This document shows, piece by piece, positions 25,971 to 33,893 of a DNA stretch of 43,233 nt. Where the stretch lies: NCBI RefSeq assembly GCF_000297115.1, contig NZ_CAKP01000046.1:1-43233 (forward strand), written 5' to 3'. Below the pieces are notes generated by a model. The model did no database searches, had not been told where the DNA came from, and was given only the letters and a program-made list of their open reading frames with translations. The translations under genes and the position numbers were made by a program. The DNA is from Caloramator australicus RC3 (lineage in GTDB: Bacteria > Bacillota > Clostridia > Clostridiales > Caloramatoraceae). Numbering within the stretch: the first letter of the stretch is position 1; each line of letters begins with the position of its first letter.

Positions 25971-26963
25971 ATGAAAAGAATTATTATATCATTAATTATT
26001 TTTTTGTTTTTAGGATTTGAAGATATTAAAGAAATCAATATAAATGCCATTGGCGATTGCACTCTTGGTAATTATTATGGTCAGGACTATAAGTATAGTT
26101 TTGATTATATATTTGATACAAAGAAGGATTACTCTTATTTTTTTAAAAATGTTAGAGGATTATTTAAAAAGGATGACTTGACAATTGCCAACCTTGAAGG
26201 ACCCCTTACAAATTCAAAGGATTTAAAGATAAAGAATGCTTCGATTAGCTACAATTTTAAAGGCAAAAAGGAATACGCAAAAATATTAAAGGAAGGGTAT
26301 GTTGATGTTGTTAATCTTTCCAATAATCATATCTATGACTATGGGAAAAAGGGATACGAGGATACATTGGCTGCTCTAAAGTCAAATGGCTTAGATTGGT
26401 ATGGCAATGGAAGAATTTTAATCAAAAATGTAAAGGGAATAAAAATAGGAATATTAGGTTATAAATTGTTTGGTTTAGAAAAATTAAACGTTAAAAGTTA
26501 TAAAGCTTATTTATTAAAGGAAGTTCAAAAAGTAAGAAAAAACTGCGATTATTTGATAGTTACCTTTCATTGGGGCGAAGAAAATGAATATTTTCCTAAT
26601 AAAATTCAAAGGGAGATAGCCCATTTTTTAATCGATAATGGTGTTGATTTAATATTAGGACATCATCCCCATGTTCTTCAAGGAATTGAAAATTATAAAG
26701 GCAAATACATTGCTTATAGCTTAGGAAATTTTTGCTATGGAGGAAATAGAAAGCCAAGGGATTTTGATACTGTCATTTTAAATATAAAAATAAAATTTAG
26801 TTCCCAAAATAAAACTTTGGGAACTGAGATAAATATTATTCCTTGCTCTATATCGTCAACAAAAAATATAAATGATTATTGTCCAAAGATATTGAAGGGG
26901 CAAGAAAAAAATAGGGTTTTAAATAAGATAAAAAGTTTGTCTAAAGATTTAGGAGAATATTAA
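25971..26963 (+). CDS. Exported CapA-family metallophosphatase-like protein
   Basis: A 330-residue member of the CapA family (PGA_cap, calcineurin-like fold), related to the protein needed for capsule polyglutamate export. A short signal peptide (IIISLIIFLFLGF) precedes the metal-binding motifs: AIGDCTLG, IANLEGPL, LSNNHIYDYG, VTFHWGEE, ILGHHPHVLQ and YSLGNFCYGG, all in family order. No capB or capC gene is nearby, so a role in polyglutamate capsule cannot be assumed. The start ATG 25971 follows AAAGGTGG. The gene stands alone. Confidence 0.82.
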   Translation: MKRIIISLIIFLFLGFEDIKEININAIGDCTLGNYYGQDYKYSFDYIFDTKKDYSYFFKNVRGLFKKDDLTIANLEGPLTNSKDLKIKNASISYNFKGKKEYAKILKEGYVDVVNLSNNHIYDYGKKGYEDTLAALKSNGLDWYGNGRILIKNVKGIKIGILGYKLFGLEKLNVKSYKAYLLKEVQKVRKNCDYLIVTFHWGEENEYFPNKIQREIAHFLIDNGVDLILGHHPHVLQGIENYKGKYIAYSLGNFCYGGNRKPRDFDTVILNIKIKFSSQNKTLGTEINIIPCSISSTKNINDYCPKILKGQEKNRVLNKIKSLSKDLGEY

Positions 26964-27087
26964 TTTCCTTAGAAACCTTTTAAATTACTACCTATTACCA
27001 TTTTTGCAAAGTATTTTTATGCTGTCAAATAAAAATTATAGGGAATAATAAAATTAAAGCCATTTATTAAGGCTTAGGAGGGATAAT

Positions 27088-27309
27088 ATGTTAAAGATTG
27101 TTAAAGTTTTAAGGGATAATGAAGGCAAAATTATATCTTATGAGCTAAACAGTGGAGAGATAGTAAGTCAAAGCGAAGCTGCCCAAATGGTTAAAGAAGG
27201 AAAAATAAAAGGTGCTATTTTAGGCGTTGATGAATATGGACATCCAGCAATACATTCAGTTTTAGGCTCAAACAGGTTTGACGATGTAGAAAATTTACCT
27301 GAAGTATAA
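27088..27309 (+). CDS. DUF3892-family small protein
   Basis: A 73-residue protein of the DUF3892 family, with VLRDNEGKIISYELNSGEIV, then SEAAQMVKEGKIKGAIL and a C-terminal HPAIHSVLGSNRFDDVENLP. The first half looks like two strands, followed by a helix-strand hairpin. Function is unknown; these proteins are common in low-GC Gram-positives. The ATG follows AGGAGGG. A terminator shared with the convergent htrA gene follows directly. Confidence 0.78.
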   Translation: MLKIVKVLRDNEGKIISYELNSGEIVSQSEAAQMVKEGKIKGAILGVDEYGHPAIHSVLGSNRFDDVENLPEV

Positions 27310-27313
27310 ATTA

Positions 27314-27335
27314 AAAGAGGGGAAATCCCCTCTTT
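27314..27335. terminator. Bidirectional terminator between the DUF3892 and htrA genes
   Basis: A perfect 9-bp stem AAAGAGGGG/CCCCTCTTT with loop AAAT. T-rich sequence flanks it on both strands, and it lies between the two stop codons. Confidence 0.85.
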
Positions 27336-27336
27336 C

Positions 27337-28473
27337 TTATTTTTCTTCACTGAAGGTAAGTTTTAAAGCTATCTTTTTCCCATTTCTATATATTACTGCA
27401 TCAACTGTATCCCCAGCTTTATATCTAGATTTTACAGCATCTACATCCTTAAGGCTTTTAATTTCTTGCCCTGCAAGCTTTATTAAAATATCGCCTGCTT
27501 GTATTCCTGCCTTATATGCACCCGTATTAGGAGTTACGCCTATAATATAGACACCCTGCGGAATATTATACATTTTTGCAATAGTTTCAGTAATTTCTCT
27601 TCCGGATATTCCTATAAATGGTCTTCCTTTTACGTATCCAAACATAACAAGCTGATCTATTATTGGTTTTGCGTCGTTAATAGGTATTGCAAAGCCTAAG
27701 CCTTCAAGGCCTGTTGAGGATATTTTTACAGTATTAATTCCAATTACTTGTCCCTTTGAGTTTACTAGCGCACCACCACTATTTCCAGGATTTATTGCGG
27801 CATCGGTTTGAATCAAGTTTAATGTTCTATCATCTATTTGGACTTTTCTGTTTACAGCGCTTATAATACCTGCTGTTACTGAACCTGCAAAATCAAGACC
27901 TAAGGGATTTCCTATTGCAACTGCAAGCTCTCCAACTTCAATGCTACTTGAATCCCCAAGTTCAGCAACAGGAAGGTCGCTAAGGTCTACCTTTATTACT
28001 GCAAGATCAGTTTTCCTATCTCCACCTATAAACTTACCTTTAGCCTGTCTTCCATCTGGTAAAAACACCTCTAATGTAGTATACTTACTATAAGAATTTT
28101 TAGGGTCTGCGTATTCTACAACGTGGTAGTTTGTCATTATATATCCATTCTTATCAAAAATTATTCCTGAACCTTCGGATTTATTCTGTGACATTACTTG
28201 ATTTATTCTATTTGGAATTGTTATGGACATTCTAATTGCCACAATAGATGGGGAAACCTTTTTTACTATTTGAGGAATAGTAAGGCCTGTATTGGTATTT
28301 GTTATGTTTTGGGATGTTGTAAGGGTATAATTTGTGCTAATAGGTTGATAGGGTGTATAATTTTTATTAGTTTTATTGTAAAATCCAAAATAAAATATAG
28401 AACCCATAATACTTGTTGTTAATAAAGAAGAAATTAATGCAGTAGTAAATATAATCTTAAAATTTTTCCTCAT
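27337..28473 (-). CDS. htrA: HtrA/DegP-like serine protease with one PDZ domain
   Basis: A 378-residue membrane-anchored S1C protease for quality control of proteins outside the cytoplasm. One N-terminal membrane helix (ALISSLLTTSIMGSIFYFG) is followed by a Ser/Thr/Asn-rich linker. The trypsin-like domain has the triad H117 (TNYHVV), D156 (RKTDLAVI) and S232 (INPGNSGGAL). A single PDZ domain (about 275-375) begins at GRPFIGISG. The layout matches Bacillus HtrA/YyxA. The start ATG has GGAGGTGG upstream. The gene is transcribed alone. Confidence 0.93.
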   Translation of the reverse strand: MRKNFKIIFTTALISSLLTTSIMGSIFYFGFYNKTNKNYTPYQPISTNYTLTTSQNITNTNTGLTIPQIVKKVSPSIVAIRMSITIPNRINQVMSQNKSEGSGIIFDKNGYIMTNYHVVEYADPKNSYSKYTTLEVFLPDGRQAKGKFIGGDRKTDLAVIKVDLSDLPVAELGDSSSIEVGELAVAIGNPLGLDFAGSVTAGIISAVNRKVQIDDRTLNLIQTDAAINPGNSGGALVNSKGQVIGINTVKISSTGLEGLGFAIPINDAKPIIDQLVMFGYVKGRPFIGISGREITETIAKMYNIPQGVYIIGVTPNTGAYKAGIQAGDILIKLAGQEIKSLKDVDAVKSRYKAGDTVDAVIYRNGKKIALKLTFSEEK

Positions 28474-28614
28474 GCTCCCACCTCCAAGCCTTATATTAAA
28501 ATTATAAATTGAAGAAAAGGTGGAAAAAGTATTAATTTTTTGTTAATGATTTGATTTTTATGCTTCTATAATATTATTATATTTTACAAAAAAATATTTA
28601 CAAGGAGGATAACT

Positions 28615-29007
28615 ATGGAATTTAATGTTAAAACTAACAAAAGGGAGGAATTTATAAACATTACTTCCTATATAAAAGGAGCAGTTAAAGAATCTGGAGT
28701 TAAAAATGGAATAGCAATAATTTTTGTTCCCCATACTACAGCAGGGGTTACTATAAATGAAAATACAGATCCAGATGTTACAATCGATATGATAAATGGC
28801 CTTAATGAAATCGTTCCAAACCTTAAAAAATTTAGGCATATTGAGGGAAACTCTGATGCCCATATAAAAGCATCACTTATTGGTTCTTCAGTAACTGTTA
28901 TAATAGAAAACGGAAACCTAAAGCTTGGCACATGGCAGGGGATATATTTTTGCGAATTTGATGGACCGCGACTTAGAAAATTTTATTTGAAAATAATAAA
29001 TGAATAA
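28615..29007 (+). CDS. yjbQ: YjbQ family protein (UPF0047)
   Basis: A 130-residue YjbQ protein, reported to have a low thiamine-phosphate synthase side activity; the main role is unknown. Conserved motifs are PHTTAGVTINENTDPDV, HIEGNSDAHIKASLIG and LGTWQGIYFCEFDGPR, with the family's His, Glu and Asp residues all present. The ATG follows AAGGAGG. The gene seems monocistronic, with the small membrane genes starting 56 bases later. Confidence 0.92.
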   Translation: MEFNVKTNKREEFINITSYIKGAVKESGVKNGIAIIFVPHTTAGVTINENTDPDVTIDMINGLNEIVPNLKKFRHIEGNSDAHIKASLIGSSVTVIIENGNLKLGTWQGIYFCEFDGPRLRKFYLKIINE

Positions 29008-29063
29008 AAACTACATAATTTCTCCACATATGCTTGCTACAATACCATCAAGAGGTGAAATTT

Positions 29064-29129
29064 ATGATTTTGATATTCTTAATATTGATTGGTGTTGTAG
29101 CATTTATTCTAATAGATGAAAGGAAGTGA
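29064..29129 (+). CDS. Possible 21-residue membrane peptide
   Basis: A short frame encoding MILIFLILIGVVAFILIDER plus one Lys, a single hydrophobic helix with a charged end. AGAGGTGAAA lies 4 bases upstream of the ATG, and the stop is 4 bases before the next start, whose ribosome binding site lies in its last codons. The good site and tight spacing support translation, but there is no homology evidence. Confidence 0.4.
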   Translation: MILIFLILIGVVAFILIDERK

Positions 29130-29133
29130 TTAA

Positions 29134-29328
29134 ATGTTTGGAGGATTTTGTAGAGGATTATTTGGATATGGACTTGGTGGAAGTTATCCATTTTTCATGT
29201 TTTTTATGATGATGGCCTTAGTGCTTGTTTTAATAATAGGCATTTATTTCATATTAAAAAGACCTGAATTTAAGCCTAATAAAGACGATGTGTTAGAGAT
29301 ACTAAATAAAAAAACTTGCAAATGGTGA
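29134..29328 (+). CDS. Small membrane protein whose SHOCT tail is split off by a frameshift
   Basis: The open frame gives 64 residues: a Gly/Phe-rich start, a membrane helix (MMALVLVLIIGIYFIL) and a linker ending LEILNKKTCKW. In the next frame the sequence continues as LANGEISEEEYFRKKEII and stops at 29378-29380. LEILNKK-LANGEISEEEYFRKKEI is a textbook SHOCT motif, so the intended protein is about 81 residues, and the A7 run at about 29310-29316 contains one A too many. This may be a sequencing error, a real mutation or slippage. Such proteins often lie beside copper-export genes, as here. Confidence 0.65.
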   Translation: MFGGFCRGLFGYGLGGSYPFFMFFMMMALVLVLIIGIYFILKRPEFKPNKDDVLEILNKKTCKW

Positions 29329-29379
29329 AATCTCAGAGGAAGAATACTTTAGGAAAAAAGAAATAATTTATAAAAAATA

Positions 29380-29401
29380 GCGGCGCTATGCCGCATTTTT
29401 T
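29380..29401. terminator. Bidirectional terminator between the SHOCT and HMA-SafE genes
   Basis: GCGGC-GCTAT-GCCGC (29380-29394) is followed by ATTTTTT on the plus strand and TATTTTTTAT on the minus strand, between the convergent genes. Confidence 0.7.
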
Positions 29402-29418
29402 ATGGCTTTCCAAGCCAT
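29402..29418 (-). terminator. Second hairpin after the HMA-SafE gene
   Basis: ATGGCTT/AAGCCAT with a 3-base loop lies just past the HMA-SafE stop. On the minus strand it is followed by A rather than T, so it may only assist the neighbouring terminator. Confidence 0.4.
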
Positions 29419-29429
29419 TAGTTTGAACA

Positions 29430-30719
29430 TCAGCCGCCGCCAAATTGATTTGGAATTACAACATCAGAAGGATTTACTGATGAAACGTCATCTACAACTT
29501 TTATCACTCCATTTAACATCCCCATCCAGCAGCTAAATACAATATCCCCTTCTTCTTGTGGGGTAAATTCAATTATGTTTTCACCCTTTGTAAGCTCCCT
29601 TTCAATTCCTAAAGAGGGTATAACTATTGCATTGTTGCAGGATGTTAATTCTTTTCCGTTGATTATAAATTTTACAGGGATCCCCTTTTGAACTATGAAA
29701 ACATTAGGATTATATCCGCTATATGTGGCATCCATTCTTATTACCTGGACATCATTTTCGAACTGTGAGACTGAAGCTTTAGTGTTTGGCGCAGTATATT
29801 TTAATGGGTTTATATTAATTCCAGCAAGGGCAAAACTTCTTGATAGCATTATAAATCCTAAAACCATCACAAAAATACCGCTGTATTTAAACATTTTCTG
29901 GGAGGAGTTTTTGTTAATTAAGGAGGATATAATGCCTAAAGTTAACATAATAGGAATGGTTCCTAAGGAGAAAACAAACATTGACAGTGCACCCTTTATA
30001 AAACTTCCTGTTGAAAGGGCATAAAGCTGCATAGCTTGAAGGGGACCGCAGGGCATAAATCCATTTAATAAACCAACAATAAATGGGGTTTTGCCACCTT
30101 TGATTCCTTTAATGTGGACAGGCGATAATATCCCTCTTAAAAATTTTATCCCGAAAAAATTTAACCCCATAATTATCATGAAGATGCCAGCTAAAGCCAT
30201 TATAAACGCCTTTGCATAAGGACTTAGACTAAAAATAGAACCAACAGCTCCTATTATCCCACCCAGTATTGTATATGAAATGACTCTACCTAAATTGTAT
30301 AAAATTGCTGGGGTAAACCTTGAAAACTTACTATTTCCTTGGAAATTGAAGGTTTGGCTTAGCATTATTCCTCCGCACATTCCTACGCAATGGAGGGATG
30401 TAAATATTCCAATAATGAATAGGATTAAATATGTTACCTCCCCTTCAAGGGCGGAGGTTATATTAAACATATTGGAAAGCCTGTATAAAAGAACCATGAT
30501 TAAGATTAATACAACAAGTTCTAAAATTTTTTCTACGTTATCGACTTCAACGCTGTAACCAGCCTTTTTGATAGCAATTTTAACCTTTTCAAGATTACAT
30601 AGTGAGTCATCAAACTCGACAGTAACATCTCCCATTTTATAGCTTGCCTTAACAAAAGTGATTCCATCAAGTTTTCTTATTTCATTTTCTATCTTCCTTT
30701 CACATGAGGAACACGTCAT
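29430..30719 (-). CDS. HMA - SafE (DsbD-like) - cupredoxin-like fusion protein
   Basis: A membrane protein of at least 429 residues. The N-terminus is a heavy-metal-associated domain with MTCSSC. About six membrane helices of the SafE/DsbD type follow, with conserved cysteines in SLHCVGMCGG and GFMPCGPLQAM. The exported C-terminus (about 320-420) is cupredoxin-like, with potential copper ligands in LTSCNNAIVIP and VFSCWMGM. A role in copper handling or delivery to exported cuproproteins is likely. The only strong ribosome binding site (GGAGGTGG) precedes ATG 30754, which opens the wrong frame; one missing base in its GGG would give MGIRIHRIKVNDMTCSSC, the expected HMA start. As given, ATG 30719 has no site. 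It is divergent from a two-component system. Confidence 0.82.
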   Translation of the reverse strand: MTCSSCERKIENEIRKLDGITFVKASYKMGDVTVEFDDSLCNLEKVKIAIKKAGYSVEVDNVEKILELVVLILIMVLLYRLSNMFNITSALEGEVTYLILFIIGIFTSLHCVGMCGGIMLSQTFNFQGNSKFSRFTPAILYNLGRVISYTILGGIIGAVGSIFSLSPYAKAFIMALAGIFMIIMGLNFFGIKFLRGILSPVHIKGIKGGKTPFIVGLLNGFMPCGPLQAMQLYALSTGSFIKGALSMFVFSLGTIPIMLTLGIISSLINKNSSQKMFKYSGIFVMVLGFIMLSRSFALAGININPLKYTAPNTKASVSQFENDVQVIRMDATYSGYNPNVFIVQKGIPVKFIINGKELTSCNNAIVIPSLGIERELTKGENIIEFTPQEEGDIVFSCWMGMLNGVIKVVDDVSSVNPSDVVIPNQFGGG

Positions 30720-30797
30720 ATCGTTGACTTTGATTCTATGGATTCTTATCCCATCTTACCACCTCCAAAAACATATTAATAAATTTTTGTGTGTTTT

Positions 30798-30827
30798 TTA
30801 TGAAGAATCTTCAACAAAAGTTCATAA
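30798..30827. promoter_or_regulatory. Candidate response-regulator site between divergent genes
   Basis: GAAGAATCTTC (30802-30812) is a perfect palindrome; TTATGAA (30798-30804) and TTCATAA (30821-30827) form a wider inverted repeat; TTCAAC and TTCATA (30810, 30821) are direct repeats 11 bases apart, the phasing of OmpR-type sites. The region lies between the HMA-SafE gene and the two-component operon. Confidence 0.35.
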
Positions 30828-30860
30828 AATTAGGTTAATATAAATTTAGGAGGTGGGCAC

Positions 30861-31535
30861 ATGAACAAGGTGCTTATAATTGAAGACGAATATAAAATAG
30901 TCGATGTTTTAGAGGCTTATTTAAAAAAGGAAGGATATATTGTATTTACAGAAGCTTCAGGACTTAAAGGGTTACAGGCTTACTTAGAAAAACAGCCTGA
31001 TATAATAATACTTGACCTTATGCTCCCTGATCTTACAGGGGAGGAGGTTTGCAAAAGGATAAGAAAAGAATCAAAAGTTCCTATATTAATGCTTACAGCA
31101 AAGTCTATGGAAGAGGACATTTTAAAGGGATTTGATATTGGAGCAGATGATTATGTAACAAAACCCTTTAGCCCCAAGGAAGTTGTTGCAAGGGTAAAGG
31201 CACTTATTAAAAGGTCAAAGGATGAGGTTTTACCCTTAATAATTTATGAAGGTTTGGAAATAGACTGTGAAGGACGCAGAGTTAAATTAAATGGGGAGGA
31301 AATAGATTTGACACCAACAGAATTTAAGATACTAATTAATATGGCAAAAAATGCAAAAAAGGTTTTTACAAGGGAGGAGCTTATAAACAACGTGTTTGGA
31401 ATGGATTATGACGGATACGATAGATCAATAGATACCCATATAAAGAATTTAAGGCACAAGTTAAAGGAGGACCCTAAATACCCCAAATATATAAAAACGA
31501 TAAGAGGATTAGGTTACAAATTTGGTGGTGAATAG
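30861..31535 (+). CDS. OmpR-family response regulator
   Basis: A 224-residue two-domain regulator. The receiver has the acidic pair ED (9-10), phospho-acceptor D52 in ILDLMLPD, LTAKS and VTKPFSPKE. The C-terminal winged helix has LTPTEFKILINMAKN, DRSIDTHIKNLRHKL and IKTIRGLGYKF. It is 1 base from the kinase start, so the pair is co-translated. Its place opposite the HMA-SafE gene suggests metal or envelope-stress control, but the signal is inferred only from context. The start follows AGGAGGTGG. Confidence 0.92.
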   Translation: MNKVLIIEDEYKIVDVLEAYLKKEGYIVFTEASGLKGLQAYLEKQPDIIILDLMLPDLTGEEVCKRIRKESKVPILMLTAKSMEEDILKGFDIGADDYVTKPFSPKEVVARVKALIKRSKDEVLPLIIYEGLEIDCEGRRVKLNGEEIDLTPTEFKILINMAKNAKKVFTREELINNVFGMDYDGYDRSIDTHIKNLRHKLKEDPKYPKYIKTIRGLGYKFGGE

Positions 31536-31536
31536 A

Positions 31537-32916
31537 ATGAAAAAAAGCTTAAAAAGGCAATTAACTTTGTCTCATCTAATGCTTAGCATTTTTAGTATTC
31601 TTCTTATTATTATATTAACTAATTATATTTTGGAAAGGCAGTTTAGGGATTATATTATCAATAACATAAATAATAAAACAATAGAGATTTTGAATTCAGT
31701 TAAAGAGGAATATAAAGACGGAAAATGGGACGTAAAATCCATTGAAAGCATAGGTGTATCTGCATTAGAAAATGGTATGATACTAAAGCTTGTAGATAAT
31801 CAGGGGAGAGTTATTTGGGATGCTCATCTTCACAATAGCGGGCAATGCCAAAATATACTTGACCATTATTCAAAAATTATGATGAAAAGGTATCCAAATT
31901 TTAATGGTGGATATAAGGAGGAAATAAAAAAAATCTACTCAGAGGATCAATTTATTGCAACTTTATATATAGGATATTATGGCCCCTACTATTATACAGA
32001 TAATGATATAATGTTCTTAAATACCTTAAATGGGGTTTCTATTGTTGTTTCTATTTTAGCTATACTATTTGCACTTTTATTTGGTAGTTTGATTTCTAAG
32101 AGTATAGCAACTCCAATTATGAAAGTCTCAGATTCTACGAACTTACTGTCGAGGGGGGAATTTAAAAGTTTAGATTATAAATCTGAAATTTTGGAGATAG
32201 ATGAATTAATCAACGCAATAAATTTACTTTCAAAAAAGCTTGATGAACAGGAAAAATTAAGAAAAAGATTAACCCAGGACATATCTCATGAACTTAGAAC
32301 GCCCATAACAACCATAAAGAGCCATGTGGAGGCTATGATTGATGGGATTTGGCAGCCGACAGAGGATAGATTAAGAAGCTGTCTTGAGGAAATAGAAAGA
32401 TTGAATAAGTTAATCGGGGATATTAAACTTCTTGCAGAATATGAAATCGAGGAAAGAATTGAAAAACATGAACTAAATTTAAGGGATTTGATAAAGAGCA
32501 TAACCTTAAATTTCGAAAAAAGTCTTTTAGATAAAAGATTAGTTTTAGAAACTCACCTTGAAGATGTGTTTTTATATGCAGATAAAGATAAAATCACACA
32601 AGTTATTATAAATTTGTTATCAAATGCAATTAAATATTCAAGGGAAGGTGGCAAAATTTATATTGAGCTCAAAGGAACTAGTGAAGGCGTTTTTATTAGA
32701 ATAAAAGATGATGGTATAGGAATTCCTAAAAAAGATTTACCATATATATTTGAAAGATTTTATAGGGTAGATCAATCAAGGAATAAAAAAACAGGGGGAG
32801 CTGGTATTGGCCTTTCTATTGTAAAAAGGATTATTAACATGCATAACGGTGAAATATCAGTAAAAAGCGAATTGAATAAGGGAACCGAGTTTATTATAAA
32901 GCTGCCCTATAAATAA
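31537..32916 (+). CDS. Sensor histidine kinase
   Basis: A 459-residue membrane kinase, partner of the regulator upstream. Helix 1 (about 10-31) and helix 2 (about 163-187) enclose an external sensor domain of about 130 residues containing DAHLHNSGQCQ. It is followed by a HAMP linker, the H-box DISHELRTPITT (H251), N-box NLLSNAIKYS, G1 DDGIGIP, F-box FERFYRVDQSRNKKTGG and G2 GIGLSIVKRI. All catalytic motifs are intact. I use ATG 31537; GGTGGTGAA lies upstream and a GTG at 31522 overlaps it. Confidence 0.92.
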   Translation: MKKSLKRQLTLSHLMLSIFSILLIIILTNYILERQFRDYIINNINNKTIEILNSVKEEYKDGKWDVKSIESIGVSALENGMILKLVDNQGRVIWDAHLHNSGQCQNILDHYSKIMMKRYPNFNGGYKEEIKKIYSEDQFIATLYIGYYGPYYYTDNDIMFLNTLNGVSIVVSILAILFALLFGSLISKSIATPIMKVSDSTNLLSRGEFKSLDYKSEILEIDELINAINLLSKKLDEQEKLRKRLTQDISHELRTPITTIKSHVEAMIDGIWQPTEDRLRSCLEEIERLNKLIGDIKLLAEYEIEERIEKHELNLRDLIKSITLNFEKSLLDKRLVLETHLEDVFLYADKDKITQVIINLLSNAIKYSREGGKIYIELKGTSEGVFIRIKDDGIGIPKKDLPYIFERFYRVDQSRNKKTGGAGIGLSIVKRIINMHNGEISVKSELNKGTEFIIKLPYK

Positions 32917-32970
32917 ATTTTTTATTTTTTGTTATAATAAGAATAATAAATACAAAAATGGGGTGACGAT

Positions 32971-33621
32971 ATGAATAGGATAGGTAAAAGAATTGAAGAG
33001 GCAAGAAATAGATCTTCAATCAGTGTAAAAGAACTTGCTAAAAAGCTTGGTGTTTCTCCAAACTATATAATGGAAATAGAAATGGGGAAAAAAATAATTA
33101 GCGAGGATATGATAAAAAGGATTGAGAAATTGCTAAATGTTAGTTTGAATGAAGATTTATATGATGAAGTTGTTGAACCAGTTGAAAATATAAAGGATTA
33201 TGAAAACCTTCCAGTAAATAAAGAGATGGAGGAGGCTTTTTCAAATATATTAAAGAAAATTCCCGTGTGTGATGTTTATTTTAAAGAGATATATGAATAC
33301 AAAATGCTTCCTATAATCGATAAAAAGATTGAGGGATATAATGCTGAGAAAATAATTTTCATAAAGGCTCCAGACGATTCAATGAGGGGATTTAGGATAT
33401 TAAAGGGAGATAATATAATGATTTTTAAAACCTCTGAAATAGAAAATAACTCTATATGTCTAATAGAGATTGATAAAAAAAGAATGATAAGGCAGTTAAA
33501 AAGGCTTGATGCAAATAAAGTATTATTGGTAAGTCATGGCAATGATTTAAAAACTGAAACTTTAGATGTTAAATCTTTCACAGTGGTAGGTAAATGTTTA
33601 AAGTTAGAAATAGATTTATAA
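32971..33621 (+). CDS. XRE-type regulator with a LexA/S24-like domain lacking the lysine
   Basis: A 216-residue regulator. Residues 4-60 are a helix-turn-helix of the Cro/CI type (VKELAKKLGVSPNYIMEIEMGKK). The C-terminal part resembles the S24 LexA/CI fold: APDDSMRGFRILKGDNIMIF carries the catalytic-type serine. In the expected lysine segment (typically VKR) the sequence reads MIRQLKR, and no Ala-Gly cleavage site is visible in the linker. I infer that it dimerises through this domain but does not self-cleave. The ATG follows GGGGTGA; a TATAAT lies at about 32932. It is monocistronic. No phage genes surround it. Confidence 0.78.
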   Translation: MNRIGKRIEEARNRSSISVKELAKKLGVSPNYIMEIEMGKKIISEDMIKRIEKLLNVSLNEDLYDEVVEPVENIKDYENLPVNKEMEEAFSNILKKIPVCDVYFKEIYEYKMLPIIDKKIEGYNAEKIIFIKAPDDSMRGFRILKGDNIMIFKTSEIENNSICLIEIDKKRMIRQLKRLDANKVLLVSHGNDLKTETLDVKSFTVVGKCLKLEIDL

Positions 33622-33810
33622 TGTTAACTTTTTAGCATCTTTTTTAATTTTTATTAATATTATAAATTAAATATTTACTAAAAAAGTATAACAAATATTT
33701 GAAACATCGGGATTTTTAAGAGAATTATGCATACTTGACGAACATATTCTGCCCCCCTTTTGATATTTTCTGACGTTATTTTCGTAACAAAGTAGTTTAA
33801 TTAATAAAAT

Positions 33811-33846
33811 TTTACAAATTTTAAATATTGAATTATTCTGAAAAAT
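33811..33846 (+). promoter_or_regulatory. Promoter of the amino acid transporter with overlapping CodY-like box
   Basis: TTTACA (33811-33816) and TATTCT (33834-33839), spaced 17, form a sigma-A-type promoter. ATTATTCTGAAAAAT (33832-33846) matches 12 of 15 positions of the CodY box AATTTTCWGAAAATT and covers the -10. A weaker 10/15 match lies at 33764-33778. The 272-base gap upstream of the transporter holds nothing else I can support. Confidence 0.4.
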
Positions 33847-33893
33847 GAAGTATTATTATTTTTAAGTTTAAAAAATAGTCAGGGGGGATGTAA

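Noticed and set aside
27060-27085. A small inverted repeat AAAGCC/GGCTT just before the DUF3892 gene.
   Set aside because: Five pairs, no T tract; too weak for a terminator or riboswitch.
33752-33887. A C6 run (33752-33757) could pair with the G6 of the transporter ribosome binding site (33882-33887), like a riboswitch.
   Set aside because: The best promoter (33811-33839) lies between them, so the C run would not be in the transcript; no known riboswitch core was seen.
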